DNA of 64,000 bases, from assembly GCA_043808325.1 (NCBI GenBank), contig JAZDEY010000078.1, positions 15,717-79,716 on the forward strand. The letters run 5' to 3'. Each line of letters opens with the position of its first letter. Position 1 is the stretch's first letter. The notes beneath the pieces were generated by a model. That model did no database searches. It had not been told where the DNA came from and was given only the letters and a program-made list of their open reading frames with translations. Positions 1 through 7,611 of this stretch are shown piece by piece. The translations under genes and the position numbers were made by a program. The stretch comes from JAZDEY01 sp043808325 [NCBI: Candidatus Eiseniibacteriota bacterium]. GTDB taxonomy: Bacteria; Arandabacterota; Arandabacteria; Arandabacterales.

Positions 1-407
1 TTCTCCGCTTCATACGCGGCAAACCTGCCGGGAACCGAGATAAGGACCAGGTTGATATCCGGATATTGCTTGAGCGCGCTCTCGAGTCCACGGGCTACGT
101 AGGTTCCGGACTCGTCACCGCCCTGCGGCTTTGCACTCCCTGCGACCTCACTTCGCACCAGTGAAAGCGCGGCCTCAAGGGCGGCGGCGTCCTGAGCATC
201 TATGGCTATCACGAGATCGTTCGCCGAGGCGGCACCCAGGCCCGCAACATCAAACCCACCCTCTCTGAGCAGCAGCAGATTGGTATCGGTCGCCATGGCC
301 ACCATGGCGGTCTTGACCCGGGGTGCGTCGCATACCTTCTTAGAGAGGCGCATCAGGCTTACCGAATCGAGGTAGACCGATTTCTCAATGGATACGTGCT
401 TCATCAT
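1..407 (-). CDS. fdrA: FdrA family protein, N-terminal part (cut by the window edge)
   Basis: The reading frame enters at two adjacent ATGs (407 and 404) and stays open to base 1, giving at least 134 residues. The beginning (MKHVSIEKSVYLDSVSLMRL) and the acidic 'AMATDTNLLLLREGGF' stretch match the N-terminus of FdrA, a succinyl-CoA-synthetase-like protein. In E. coli FdrA (AllF) acts with AllG and AllH as oxamate carbamoyltransferase in allantoin breakdown. A GAGGAG ribosome site lies 4 bases before the second ATG, so 404 is probably the true start. The start overlaps the end of the DUF2877 gene, so the two are translationally coupled. Seen: sequence and overlap. Known: family role. Inferred: the same reaction here, since the AllG-like partner would lie outside the window. 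Confidence 0.85.
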   Translation of the reverse strand, partial: MMKHVSIEKSVYLDSVSLMRLSKKVCDAPRVKTAMVAMATDTNLLLLREGGFDVAGLGAASANDLVIAIDAQDAAALEAALSLVRSEVAGSAKPQGGDESGTYVARGLESALKQYPDINLVLISVPGRFAAYEAE

Positions 408-1392
408 TCTCCTCAAAAGCAGGACATTCCTCACGCCCGAGTGCAAGCTTAAACCAGAAGAGAACCCCTGCCAGCATATCCCGGCCGGAAGTTGCCCCAA
501 GGTCCGATAGGCGATCGATGCAGAATCGCATCTTCGCTGGATCGCGACTCGCCAGCGAGCCGACAAGCCCCCGGAGCGGTTCGGGATAGAACCCTTCGAG
601 AGCCGCCTTGAGCATGAAATAGGATGGCAGTGTAGTCGACCGGATCAAGGGCCGCATCGCGGCAACAAGATCGTCGATGAGCCCCTCTCCGGGCAACACA
701 TCCGTGCCGGCGAAGCAATGGGCCGCGGCGACGAAGCCCGTGACGAAATCGTCTCCCGAGGGCGTGAGGCCAAATCCCAGGCCTATAGCAGGTCCGAGTG
801 CAGCCGCGAGCCGATCGGCCGACTGCGCTTGCCACGCGGCCACGATATCGTTAAGAATGTCGTCAATCCGGGCGCCGAGCAGTGAACGCAGATCGGTGTC
901 CTGCCCCGGCGCCAGCGCCACCGCTCGAGTCGCAAGCACCCTCGCCAGAAAAAGCGACTGGCCGGGGCATGCTCGAGCGAGCACGCGAAGCTCCCGGAGT
1001 GCGGCCGCCGCCGAGCCCCGGGAGAAGTATCCGGTGCGGCCGAGCGCAGCATCCCAGGTGTCGGCGCCTTCAAGCACGATCGCGACTCCGCGATCTCCGA
1101 TCTCTATCAAAGACCTGCTGATCCGCACGCTCTCCCCGGGCGTCGCACACAGGAACGGCACCGCATCAGCACCGACATCGACAATGATCGAATACGCATG
1201 GAGCGGAACCCCAAGCGGATGCAGACTTACCCAGACGCCTCGCCCACCAATGATATTCACAGTCCGCCTGTAGCAGGAATGCACTCTCCACGATTCAGGC
1301 TCCGCCGGGAGCGTAGCCGCAACGAAACCGCTTACGCTAAGGGCTCGAAGTGTCAGACCTGAAGAGCGCACATGATCGACTATGAGTGTCAT
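385..1392 (-). CDS. DUF2877 (AllH/YlbF-like) protein
   Basis: A protein of 335 residues with the DUF2877 signature GFGLTPSGDDFVTGF near residue 205. In E. coli the homologue YlbF (AllH) is encoded beside FdrA and is a subunit of the oxamate carbamoyltransferase that yields carbamoyl phosphate from oxamate. The gene starts inside the stop of the molybdenum subunit gene (ATGA overlap at 1389-1392) and ends inside the start of fdrA, so it sits in the middle of one cotranscribed operon. No signal peptide or membrane segment is seen, so it is probably cytoplasmic. Family assignment is firm; the substrate in this organism is inferred from neighbours only. Confidence 0.85.
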   Translation of the reverse strand: MTLIVDHVRSSGLTLRALSVSGFVAATLPAEPESWRVHSCYRRTVNIIGGRGVWVSLHPLGVPLHAYSIIVDVGADAVPFLCATPGESVRISRSLIEIGDRGVAIVLEGADTWDAALGRTGYFSRGSAAAALRELRVLARACPGQSLFLARVLATRAVALAPGQDTDLRSLLGARIDDILNDIVAAWQAQSADRLAAALGPAIGLGFGLTPSGDDFVTGFVAAAHCFAGTDVLPGEGLIDDLVAAMRPLIRSTTLPSYFMLKAALEGFYPEPLRGLVGSLASRDPAKMRFCIDRLSDLGATSGRDMLAGVLFWFKLALGREECPAFEENDEARIH

Positions 1393-3767
1393 GAGCCGGT
1401 CTTTGGTTCGGCCCTGAGCGCCAGGAAGACACGCTCGGGACTCAGCGGGAGCTCGTGAATCCGGAGGCCCGTGGCGTCAAACAGGGCGTTGCCGATCACC
1501 GTAGGCACAGAAATCATCGGGTGCTCGGCGACCCCCCGCGCGCCAAAAGGCCCTTTGTCGTGGGGCGTCTCCACGAAGATCTGAATCATCTCGCGCGGGA
1601 TATCCTTGGCCGTAAGGATCTTGTAGTCGGTAAACGAGCTGTTGAGGAGGTGACCCTTATCATCATATCTATACTCCTCGGCGAGAGCTGTCCCGATACC
1701 CTGCACCCCGCCACCAATCACCTGCGCCCGGGCGAGCGCATCGTTGATCACGCGCCCAACATCGAACGCGGATACCAGCTTCATAATCTCGATGTCGCCG
1801 GTCGCGGGATCAATCTCAATCTCCACCGCATGGGCGCCATAGGTCCAGTTGAGCGCCGGAAGTCCTTGGCCGGTTTCAGTATCGAGATTGGTGAGACCCT
1901 CGGCGACGTAGCTTCCGCGGCCCACGACCGGGCCCCCTATCGAATTCCCATTGGGGAACTTGTAGCCAAGAACCAAATCCTCATATCGCAGGGCTCTCGC
2001 AGGCTCACGCGTGACAAAGACCCGTCCGTCATCGACTTCGAGATCGTCCCGCGAAACCCCGAGCGCCTGCGCGGCAACCGCTTTCATCTGACTGAGCGCA
2101 TCCTCAGCGGCCCTCATGATGCACAGGCTACCCATCACGGTCAGGCGGCTCGCAACAGTCTGCCAGTCGTAGGGTCCGTACTCAGTGTCCCTTCCCCAAA
2201 CGAAATGAATCTTCTCAAACGGCAGTCGCAGGGCGTAGGCCGCGACCTGACTTAAGGCAGTCGCCGTGCCCTGGCCATAATCGACTCCGCTCACCATCAC
2301 ATTGGCGGTAGCATCTTCGTTAAACCTGATGATTGCGCTTGAAGCCGTATTGGGCGGCATCGCAGGGGCCTTGTGGAGCACCGCAAGCCCCTTGCCCCGC
2401 AGCTTGCCTCCACTGCCTCCCTTGCCTCCACTGTCGCCGCGCACCCTGTTCCCGCTCCCACCGCCGCGGCCGTCCCAGTCGATGGCCTTCGCGACCTCTT
2501 CCAGACACTTGCGGACATTGCCGGTATGCTCGGTGATCTTCTCACCGGTTATGGTTGTCGAGCCGGGCCGGAGCAGGTTGATCATTCTGAACTCAAGCGG
2601 GTCCATGCCCAGGTCCCGCGCCACCATATCCATCTGGGATTCGATCGCCCAGAACATCTCGACGTGTCCGAAACCCCGGTAGGCGGTGCCGAAAGGCTTG
2701 GTGGTGTAGACCGTCAGCGAGTCGATCTTGACATTATCGATGTCGTAGGGGCCCGCCCCCGAATAGCCCGACGCCCGGCCGATGTTGACGCCGTAATCGG
2801 CATAGGCCCCGGCATCCCAGACGTACTCGATCTCCTCGGCAACGATCCTTCCCTCGCGCGTGACGCCGGTCTTGATCCTGCTGTGAAGACCCTGTCGGCA
2901 GGGCAGTGTTATGAACTCCTCGGTCCGCGTGGCAACCAGTCTGACCGGCCGGAAGCCCGCAAACTTGGAGAGCATGACCACCAGCGGCTCCAGATGAATG
3001 CCCGCTTTTCCTCCAAACGCTCCCCCCACGTTGGGCACCATCACTCTTATCCGCGCCTGGGATATGTCGAGGGCAACGCTCAGGAGATGCCGCACCGCAA
3101 AAGGCGACTGAGCCGAAGTCCAGATCTCGATCGCGCCACTGGGCTTCCAGTGCCCGATGCTTGCGTGGGTCTCAAGCGGCGCGTGCTGTACCTGAGGCGC
3201 GTAGAAGGTATTCTCGATCGCCTTGTGGCTCTTGGCGAAGCCCGCCTCGACATCGCCCTTCCTCAAGCGGAAATGATTCGCAACATTGGTGTGATGGATC
3301 GGGCAGAAGACGCCCTTGACGCAGTCATAGGTGTGGAGGAATTCGTGAACCAGGGGCGCTTCGGGCTTTATGGCCTCCCGGGCATCAAGCACCGGCTCGA
3401 GCACCTCGTACTTGACCTTGATCAGGCTCACGGCCTCCTGCGCTACCTCTTCGCTGGTTGCAGCCACCGCAGCCACGGGCTCGCCGCAGTATCGGACCTT
3501 GCCGTCGGCGAGAATCGGCTTATCCACCATATAGAGCCCGACCCGATAGGGAAGATCCTTGCCGGTGAGCACGGCCTTGACCCCCGGGACACCCTTGGCC
3601 CGCTCGATATCTATGCTTACGATCTTAGCGTGAGCATGAGGACTGAGGAGCATCTTGGCATAGAGCATGCCCGGCAGCTTGATGTCGGCCGTGAAGGTGG
3701 CACTGCCCGTCACCTTCTCGACACCATCAATTCGCGGCACGGACTTGCCTATGAGGTCATCCTTCAT
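1389..3767 (-). CDS. Xanthine dehydrogenase family protein, molybdopterin-binding subunit
   Basis: A protein of 792 residues, the usual length for the large subunit of three-gene molybdenum hydroxylases. It starts with the typical GKSVPRIDGVEKVTGSATFTAD segment split here over residues 7-28, carries the molybdopterin motif GGAFGGKAG, GQGT in the second Mo-binding half, and RGVAEHP near the C-terminus with the conserved catalytic glutamate. The reaction is hydroxylation of a purine or other N-heterocycle or aldehyde using water. It overlaps the 2Fe-2S gene by four bases (ATGA), so the complex is coexpressed. Odd: a Gly/Ser/Lys-rich insert around residues 432-455 is encoded by in-frame short repeats (see separate entry). 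Substrate cannot be told from sequence; linkage to FdrA/DUF2877 favours purine or ureide catabolism. Confidence 0.93.
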   Translation of the reverse strand: MKDDLIGKSVPRIDGVEKVTGSATFTADIKLPGMLYAKMLLSPHAHAKIVSIDIERAKGVPGVKAVLTGKDLPYRVGLYMVDKPILADGKVRYCGEPVAAVAATSEEVAQEAVSLIKVKYEVLEPVLDAREAIKPEAPLVHEFLHTYDCVKGVFCPIHHTNVANHFRLRKGDVEAGFAKSHKAIENTFYAPQVQHAPLETHASIGHWKPSGAIEIWTSAQSPFAVRHLLSVALDISQARIRVMVPNVGGAFGGKAGIHLEPLVVMLSKFAGFRPVRLVATRTEEFITLPCRQGLHSRIKTGVTREGRIVAEEIEYVWDAGAYADYGVNIGRASGYSGAGPYDIDNVKIDSLTVYTTKPFGTAYRGFGHVEMFWAIESQMDMVARDLGMDPLEFRMINLLRPGSTTITGEKITEHTGNVRKCLEEVAKAIDWDGRGGGSGNRVRGDSGGKGGSGGKLRGKGLAVLHKAPAMPPNTASSAIIRFNEDATANVMVSGVDYGQGTATALSQVAAYALRLPFEKIHFVWGRDTEYGPYDWQTVASRLTVMGSLCIMRAAEDALSQMKAVAAQALGVSRDDLEVDDGRVFVTREPARALRYEDLVLGYKFPNGNSIGGPVVGRGSYVAEGLTNLDTETGQGLPALNWTYGAHAVEIEIDPATGDIEIMKLVSAFDVGRVINDALARAQVIGGGVQGIGTALAEEYRYDDKGHLLNSSFTDYKILTAKDIPREMIQIFVETPHDKGPFGARGVAEHPMISVPTVIGNALFDATGLRIHELPLSPERVFLALRAEPKTGS
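2403..2433. repeat. In-frame 13-bp direct repeat inside the Mo-subunit gene
   Basis: The 13-mer CTTGCCTCCACTG occurs at 2403-2415 and again at 2421-2433, an 18-bp period (six codons). It lies in a stretch coding on the minus strand for a Gly/Ser/Lys-rich loop that family members normally lack. This looks like replication slippage that lengthened a surface loop without breaking the frame. Confidence 0.7.
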
Positions 3768-4261
3768 GTCTCGACTCGCCCTTCCCCGGCGCGCCCCCGG
3801 TAAGCCGCATCCAGAATGGCCTCGATGATGGGTTTATAGCCGGTACACCGGCAGAGGTTGCCCGAGATCGCTTCCTTGACATCATCTTCGGTGGGATCGG
3901 AATTTCTCATCAACAGGGCGCGCGCCGACATGATCATGCCGGCCGTACAGAAGCCGCACTGAAACCCTGCGTGATCCACGAAGGCTTGCTGGAGCGGACT
4001 TAAATCCCCTTGCCGCGCTTCGCCCTCGATCGTCAAGACCTCGCAGCCGTCCGCCTCGACAGCGAGCACAAGGCAGGAGTTCACGGGCTTGCCACTTAGG
4101 ATTACGGTACAGGCCCCGCACTCACCCTTGCCGCAACCTTCCTTGGTCCCGAGGAGTGCAAGCTGGTCGCGCAGCAGCCTTAAGAGCGTCCAGTTGTCTT
4201 CCACCTGGACCGAGATCTTCTCGCCATTGACAGTTACGCTTATGAGTTTTGCCGGGCTCAT
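3764..4261 (-). CDS. Xanthine dehydrogenase family protein, 2Fe-2S subunit
   Basis: A protein of 165 residues with the plant-ferredoxin-type cluster CGKGECGACTV plus a further Cys in VNSCLV, followed by the helical domain cluster CGFCTAGM ... LCRCTGY. These eight cysteines bind two [2Fe-2S] clusters that pass electrons from the molybdenum centre to FAD. The length is typical of the small subunit of CO-dehydrogenase-like and xanthine-dehydrogenase-like enzymes. It lies 7 bases after the FAD subunit and overlaps the Mo subunit by 4 bases. Cytoplasmic, no signal peptide. Confidence 0.95.
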   Translation of the reverse strand: MSPAKLISVTVNGEKISVQVEDNWTLLRLLRDQLALLGTKEGCGKGECGACTVILSGKPVNSCLVLAVEADGCEVLTIEGEARQGDLSPLQQAFVDHAGFQCGFCTAGMIMSARALLMRNSDPTEDDVKEAISGNLCRCTGYKPIIEAILDAAYRGRAGEGRVET

Positions 4262-4268
4262 ATCCGAT

Positions 4269-5111
4269 CTACGTACGTCCCTTCTTGCGCATAAGCTTCT
4301 CGAGCAGACTTGCGACCAACATCTCAGTCATGTACTGCCTGTAGCGGCCCGAGCCTCGTACGTCGTCTATAGGTGAAATCGACTCACGGACGATTTTGAG
4401 GATCTCATCTCGCTGCCCAAGCCCAAGACCCTCCAGTCTGTGAACCAAGAGCGGCGTCGGAGCGACCGCGCCGAGCGCGACCTTGACCCCACCGCCCGAG
4501 CTCGCCGCGGCGGCGTTCACCACGGCCAGATCGTGCCCCCTTATCCGCGTCCGCTTGGCAGCACCGGACGCGATTCCGGCAGCCACCGGAACTACGATCT
4601 CGGCTACAAGATCATGCCTCGCGAGGCAGGTCTGTTTGGGGCACGTGAAGAACCCTTTGAGCGGCTCGGCCCGTTCGCCCTGTGGCGAAAGAACCTTGAG
4701 ATGCGCATCAAGCACCAGGAGCGGCGGGCCCAGATCGCAGGCAGGCGAGGCATTGCAGAGATTGCCGCCGACAGTTGCCCGGTTTCTTACCTGGTAGGTG
4801 CCCAGCCACGAGGCAGCTTCGCGGAGAGCATCCATCCCTTCCGGCAGATGCTTGTATTCGTGGAGCTCGTTCACGGTAACGCAGGCCCCGATCCGGAGAC
4901 AACCGTCCCTCGTCTCGATTCTGCGAAGCTCCGGAATCCGTTTGATGTCTATCAGGTACCTGGTGCTCGGGCCCGCGGCTGCGCCTTCCTGCATGCCGAC
5001 CAGGAGGTCGGTCCCACCCGCCAGGATTCGCGCCTCCGGCCCATAATCGGACAGGGCCTTCAGGGCTATCCCTATGGTCGTGGGCCTCAGATAACCGAAT
5101 CTCGGAAGCAC
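4269..5111 (-). CDS. Xanthine dehydrogenase family protein, FAD-binding subunit
   Basis: The protein belongs to the FAD-binding PCMH fold: ARILAGGTDLLVGMQEG binds FAD, and RNRATVGGNLCNASPACD is the conserved 'TxGGNlxnaspasD' motif. It takes electrons from the 2Fe-2S subunit. I chose the GTG at 5111 (about 280 residues) because it follows a GAGGAA sequence and gives the normal family N-terminus (VLPRFGYLRP); the frame is open to an ATG at 5234, but that would abut the divergent gene's start and add 41 residues unlike the family. It is the first gene of the Mo-hydroxylase operon. Promoter and operator for both directions must fit in 5112-5235. Confidence 0.9.
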   Translation of the reverse strand: MLPRFGYLRPTTIGIALKALSDYGPEARILAGGTDLLVGMQEGAAAGPSTRYLIDIKRIPELRRIETRDGCLRIGACVTVNELHEYKHLPEGMDALREAASWLGTYQVRNRATVGGNLCNASPACDLGPPLLVLDAHLKVLSPQGERAEPLKGFFTCPKQTCLARHDLVAEIVVPVAAGIASGAAKRTRIRGHDLAVVNAAAASSGGGVKVALGAVAPTPLLVHRLEGLGLGQRDEILKIVRESISPIDDVRGSGRYRQYMTEMLVASLLEKLMRKKGRT

Positions 5112-5167
5112 AACTTCCTCGTCGAAAACAGGGCTCGAAACTTGAATCACAGCGCGGAGTAATCCGC

Positions 5168-5196
5168 TTGCAAATCCACGCCGAATAGCGTAGATT
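5168..5196 (+). promoter_or_regulatory. Candidate sigma-70 promoter for the GNAT-thiolase-DUF35 operon
   Basis: TTGCAA (5168-5173) and TAGATT (5191-5196) are separated by 17 bases, each matching four of six consensus bases. The first gene starts 40 bases downstream with a GGAGAGG ribosome site. The match is moderate. Confidence 0.4.
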
Positions 5197-5202
5197 GAAA
5201 TT

Positions 5203-5217
5203 CCTTGAGATTCAAGG
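5203..5217. promoter_or_regulatory. Palindrome CCTTGAGATTCAAGG in the divergent intergenic region
   Basis: A perfect 6-bp inverted repeat (CCTTGA/TCAAGG) with a 3-base centre, just downstream of the candidate plus-strand -10 box and upstream of the Mo-hydroxylase operon. Position between two divergent operons is what an operator would have. A short T run follows, so a small hairpin in the leader is the alternative. Confidence 0.4.
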
Positions 5218-5235
5218 TTTTTCGGAGAGGCCAAT

Positions 5236-5922
5236 ATGAAACAACTCGAAGAAGTCCTGAGACCGCCCGAGAGGAACCTTCCCCCTTATCCTCCCAAGTC
5301 CATCCTGCTCGCCAGTGGTGAGCGAATGGTGGTGAGACAGGCCGCACGGGAAGAAGTTCCGACTCTGCTCAAGGCCGTCCAGCCCCTGGTCGGCGTTGCC
5401 CGCGACTTTTATGACATCGTGGCTGGCCGAACTTATGCTGAGCTCTTAGGATGGATGCGCTACCGCGTGCGCGACGAGTATTGCCTGGTCGGCTTGATCG
5501 ACGGCACGCTCGTGGGTCTGGTGAACGGCCGCTCGCTCAGTAAGAAGATCGGCGTGAGCTACCACACGATCGCCATGAGACGCGGCCTGCGCGTCGGGGC
5601 ACATCTCTTCGCGGCCAAGATGGAATACCACATCGAGTATCTTGGCCAGGAAGAGGTCTACATAGTTGCCGAGAGCCCCATAGGCTTCAGGCGCTGGATG
5701 ATCGAATATCCGCTTGTGGAGCGGCCCCAGGTCCACCACGAACTCGGCGGTGTGATGTCGTGGGCCCTGACGCGAGATATCTACCTCGCGGCCAAGCCCA
5801 GGCTGGTGGTGGGTGAGCGCCCGGTCTCAAAGGAGTTGCTCGAGACCGCCGCCGAAATCCGCCTGGTCGGGGAAGAGACCCTTATTCAGCAGGTCGCCGG
5901 AAAAGCGGAGCAGAAGAAGTAA
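5236..5922 (+). CDS. GNAT-fold-like protein, first gene of the thiolase operon
   Basis: A protein of 228 residues. After a 30-residue lead it has the layout of an N-acetyltransferase: VVRQAAREEVPTLL, a beta-strand pair around YCLVGLIDGTLVGLVNGR, a glycine-containing turn (RRGLRVGAHLFAAKMEY) where acetyl-CoA would bind, then EVYIVAES and a C-terminal RRWMIEYPLVERP. The resemblance is by pattern and the canonical Q/RxxGxG/A loop is weak, so enzyme activity is uncertain. It begins after a clear GGAGAGG site and lies 23 bases before the thiolase gene, which suggests a role with that enzyme. I do not recognise a characterised homologue. Confidence 0.7.
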   Translation: MKQLEEVLRPPERNLPPYPPKSILLASGERMVVRQAAREEVPTLLKAVQPLVGVARDFYDIVAGRTYAELLGWMRYRVRDEYCLVGLIDGTLVGLVNGRSLSKKIGVSYHTIAMRRGLRVGAHLFAAKMEYHIEYLGQEEVYIVAESPIGFRRWMIEYPLVERPQVHHELGGVMSWALTRDIYLAAKPRLVVGERPVSKELLETAAEIRLVGEETLIQQVAGKAEQKK

Positions 5923-5945
5923 GAGAAGCAGAAAGGTATCACAAG

Positions 5946-7133
5946 ATGCCGTTCGCGCGAAACGTCTATGTAGTCGGCTGTGCCATGACCCGCTTCGGCC
6001 GGAGCGAAGGCAGCCTTTTGGACATCATCGAGGAGGCATCGCTTGGAGCGATCGCAGACTCGGGACTGGACGCCACGGCGATCCGCAGCGTGATCGTTGC
6101 CAACATGGGAGCCGGCATTCTGAATCATATGACCGGACTCGGCTCGGCCACCGTGGACCGGCTGAGCCTTTACCCTGCGGCCGCGGAAGTGGTTGAAAAT
6201 GGCCCAGCCTCGGGCGGTTCGGCCGCGAAGGTTGGGGCCTGCGCAGTTGCATCCGGCTTGGTGGATGTGGCCCTGGTCGTGGGCGCCGAGAAGATGCGGG
6301 ACGTCACCGGCTGGGAATCCACCGATTTCGTGGCAACGCTTTCCCAACCCCAGGTCGAGTATATCTACGGGGTCACGCTGCCATCGCTTGCCGGCATGTT
6401 CGCGCGGCTCTACATGGAGAAGTACGGCATCGAGCCCAGGCATCTCGCAATGGTTGCCATCAAGAATCACGCCAATGCGCTCAAGAATCCTTACGCCCAC
6501 ATTCAGCAGGCCATAACCATGGAAGGCATTCTCACGAGGCCCGAGGCCGTAGTGAATAACCCTCCGGTTGCCGAGCCCTTGCGGATGTTCGATTGCTGCC
6601 CGGTGAGCGACGGCGCAGCTGCCCTCGTTCTCGCGTCGGAAGAGGTTGCAAGGAGATTGCCCCATCGGGTCAGGATTGCCGGAATCGGCCAGGCAACCGA
6701 CACCCACGCGGTTCATGAACGCAAGGACCCAACGGAGCTCACCGCGGTTCGCCTGGCAGCCAAGCAGGCTTTTGACATGGCCGGCGTTAAGCCCGCCGAC
6801 GTCGATGTCGCGGAATTGCACGATGCTTTCACCATTCTCGAGATCGCGGAGAGCGAAGAAGTCGGCTTCTTCAAGAAGGGTACCGGACACGTCGCGCTCG
6901 AAAAGGGCGAGACATCCCTCACGGGTAAGCTTCCCATAAATCCATCGGGCGGCCTCAAGGCCAAGGGCCATCCGGTCGGCGCCACCGGTGTCGCCCAGCT
7001 CGCCGAATTGACGTGGCAACTGCGAGGTGAGGCCGGCGAACGTCAGGTCAAGGGCGCCAAGACCGGGTTCTCCTGTAACTTCGGGGGATTCGGCAATAAC
7101 GTTGTGGCTTTTGTGCTCTCCGGGGAAAAGTAG
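5946..7133 (+). CDS. Thiolase-superfamily protein (SCP-x/lipid-transfer type) lacking the nucleophilic Cys
   Basis: A protein of 395 residues, normal for the SCP2-thiolase group. It keeps HDAF at 292-295, INPSGGLKAKGHPVGATG around 331-348 and the C-terminal SCNFGGFGNN. Where active thiolases have the nucleophile in 'ENACASGG', this protein reads ENGPASGG (84-91), with Pro87 at the cysteine position; I checked the codons (ggc cca gcc). Without that cysteine it should not do ordinary thiolysis. The steroid side-chain enzyme Ltp2, which pairs with a DUF35 protein, is a precedent for cysteine-less thiolase-fold retro-aldolases. The DUF35 gene follows by 5 bases. Inferred: an acyl-CoA aldolase or a non-catalytic acyl-CoA binder. 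Confidence 0.88.
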   Translation: MPFARNVYVVGCAMTRFGRSEGSLLDIIEEASLGAIADSGLDATAIRSVIVANMGAGILNHMTGLGSATVDRLSLYPAAAEVVENGPASGGSAAKVGACAVASGLVDVALVVGAEKMRDVTGWESTDFVATLSQPQVEYIYGVTLPSLAGMFARLYMEKYGIEPRHLAMVAIKNHANALKNPYAHIQQAITMEGILTRPEAVVNNPPVAEPLRMFDCCPVSDGAAALVLASEEVARRLPHRVRIAGIGQATDTHAVHERKDPTELTAVRLAAKQAFDMAGVKPADVDVAELHDAFTILEIAESEEVGFFKKGTGHVALEKGETSLTGKLPINPSGGLKAKGHPVGATGVAQLAELTWQLRGEAGERQVKGAKTGFSCNFGGFGNNVVAFVLSGEK

Positions 7134-7138
7134 AAGCG

Positions 7139-7471
7139 ATGAACGATATCAACGGATTCGTGTGCAAAGCCTGCAGCCACAAGACCTATCCTCGCCACGC
7201 CCGCTGTCCGTCCTGCGGCAAGCGCGAGTTCGACCTGGTTCCACTTGGGCAGAGCGCGACCCTGCTCACTTTCACCCGCGTCCACATGCTCTCCCTCGCC
7301 TTCACCGAGCGGTTCATTACACTGGGGATAGTCCAGTTTGACAGCGGCTTCCGTGCGCTCGGCAGGCTCCTCGTGAGCGAGCCCAGGGTGGGCATGAAAC
7401 TCAAGGCCGAGATCGGGACCGTAAGAGACGACGATGGCGAGAAGGTCGCCGGCCTGTGCTTCACCGCGTGA
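7139..7471 (+). CDS. DUF35 OB-fold Zn-ribbon protein, partner of the thiolase homologue
   Basis: A protein of 110 residues. Four cysteines, C9-x2-C12 and C23-x2-C26, form the rubredoxin-like zinc ribbon, followed by an OB fold (LVPLGQSATLLTFTRVH ... ITLGIVQFDSGFRALGRLL). DUF35 proteins bind thiolase-fold enzymes and channel acyl-CoA, as in the archaeal thiolase/HMG-CoA synthase complex, benzoylsuccinyl-CoA thiolase (BbsAB) and ChsH2-Ltp2. It lies 5 bases after the thiolase gene, so a stable complex is expected. It ends the operon; a strong hairpin follows at 7550. Confidence 0.88.
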   Translation: MNDINGFVCKACSHKTYPRHARCPSCGKREFDLVPLGQSATLLTFTRVHMLSLAFTERFITLGIVQFDSGFRALGRLLVSEPRVGMKLKAEIGTVRDDDGEKVAGLCFTA

Positions 7472-7549
7472 ACGCCTGCTGATTGAAACCCACCCACTGC
7501 TATGCTGCGAAGCTGCCATGAGAGTCAACGGGCGTAGGTTGATACAGCA

Positions 7550-7577
7550 AGGCGTCGGGTCCAATAGCCCGACGCCT
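7550..7577. terminator. Bidirectional hairpin between convergent genes
   Basis: A perfect 10-bp stem, AGGCGTCGGG (7550-7559) and CCCGACGCCT (7568-7577), with an 8-base loop. It lies between the end of the DUF35 gene and the end of the secreted protein gene on the other strand. There is no clear T tract, so termination efficiency is uncertain. Confidence 0.65.
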
Positions 7578-7611
7578 GCGGTCCCCGCTAACCTTAGCCA
7601 GATGACTATCT

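Noticed and set aside
2373-3803. A 476-codon open frame opposite the Mo-subunit gene
   Set aside because: It only mirrors the real gene's codons and shows no protein family pattern.
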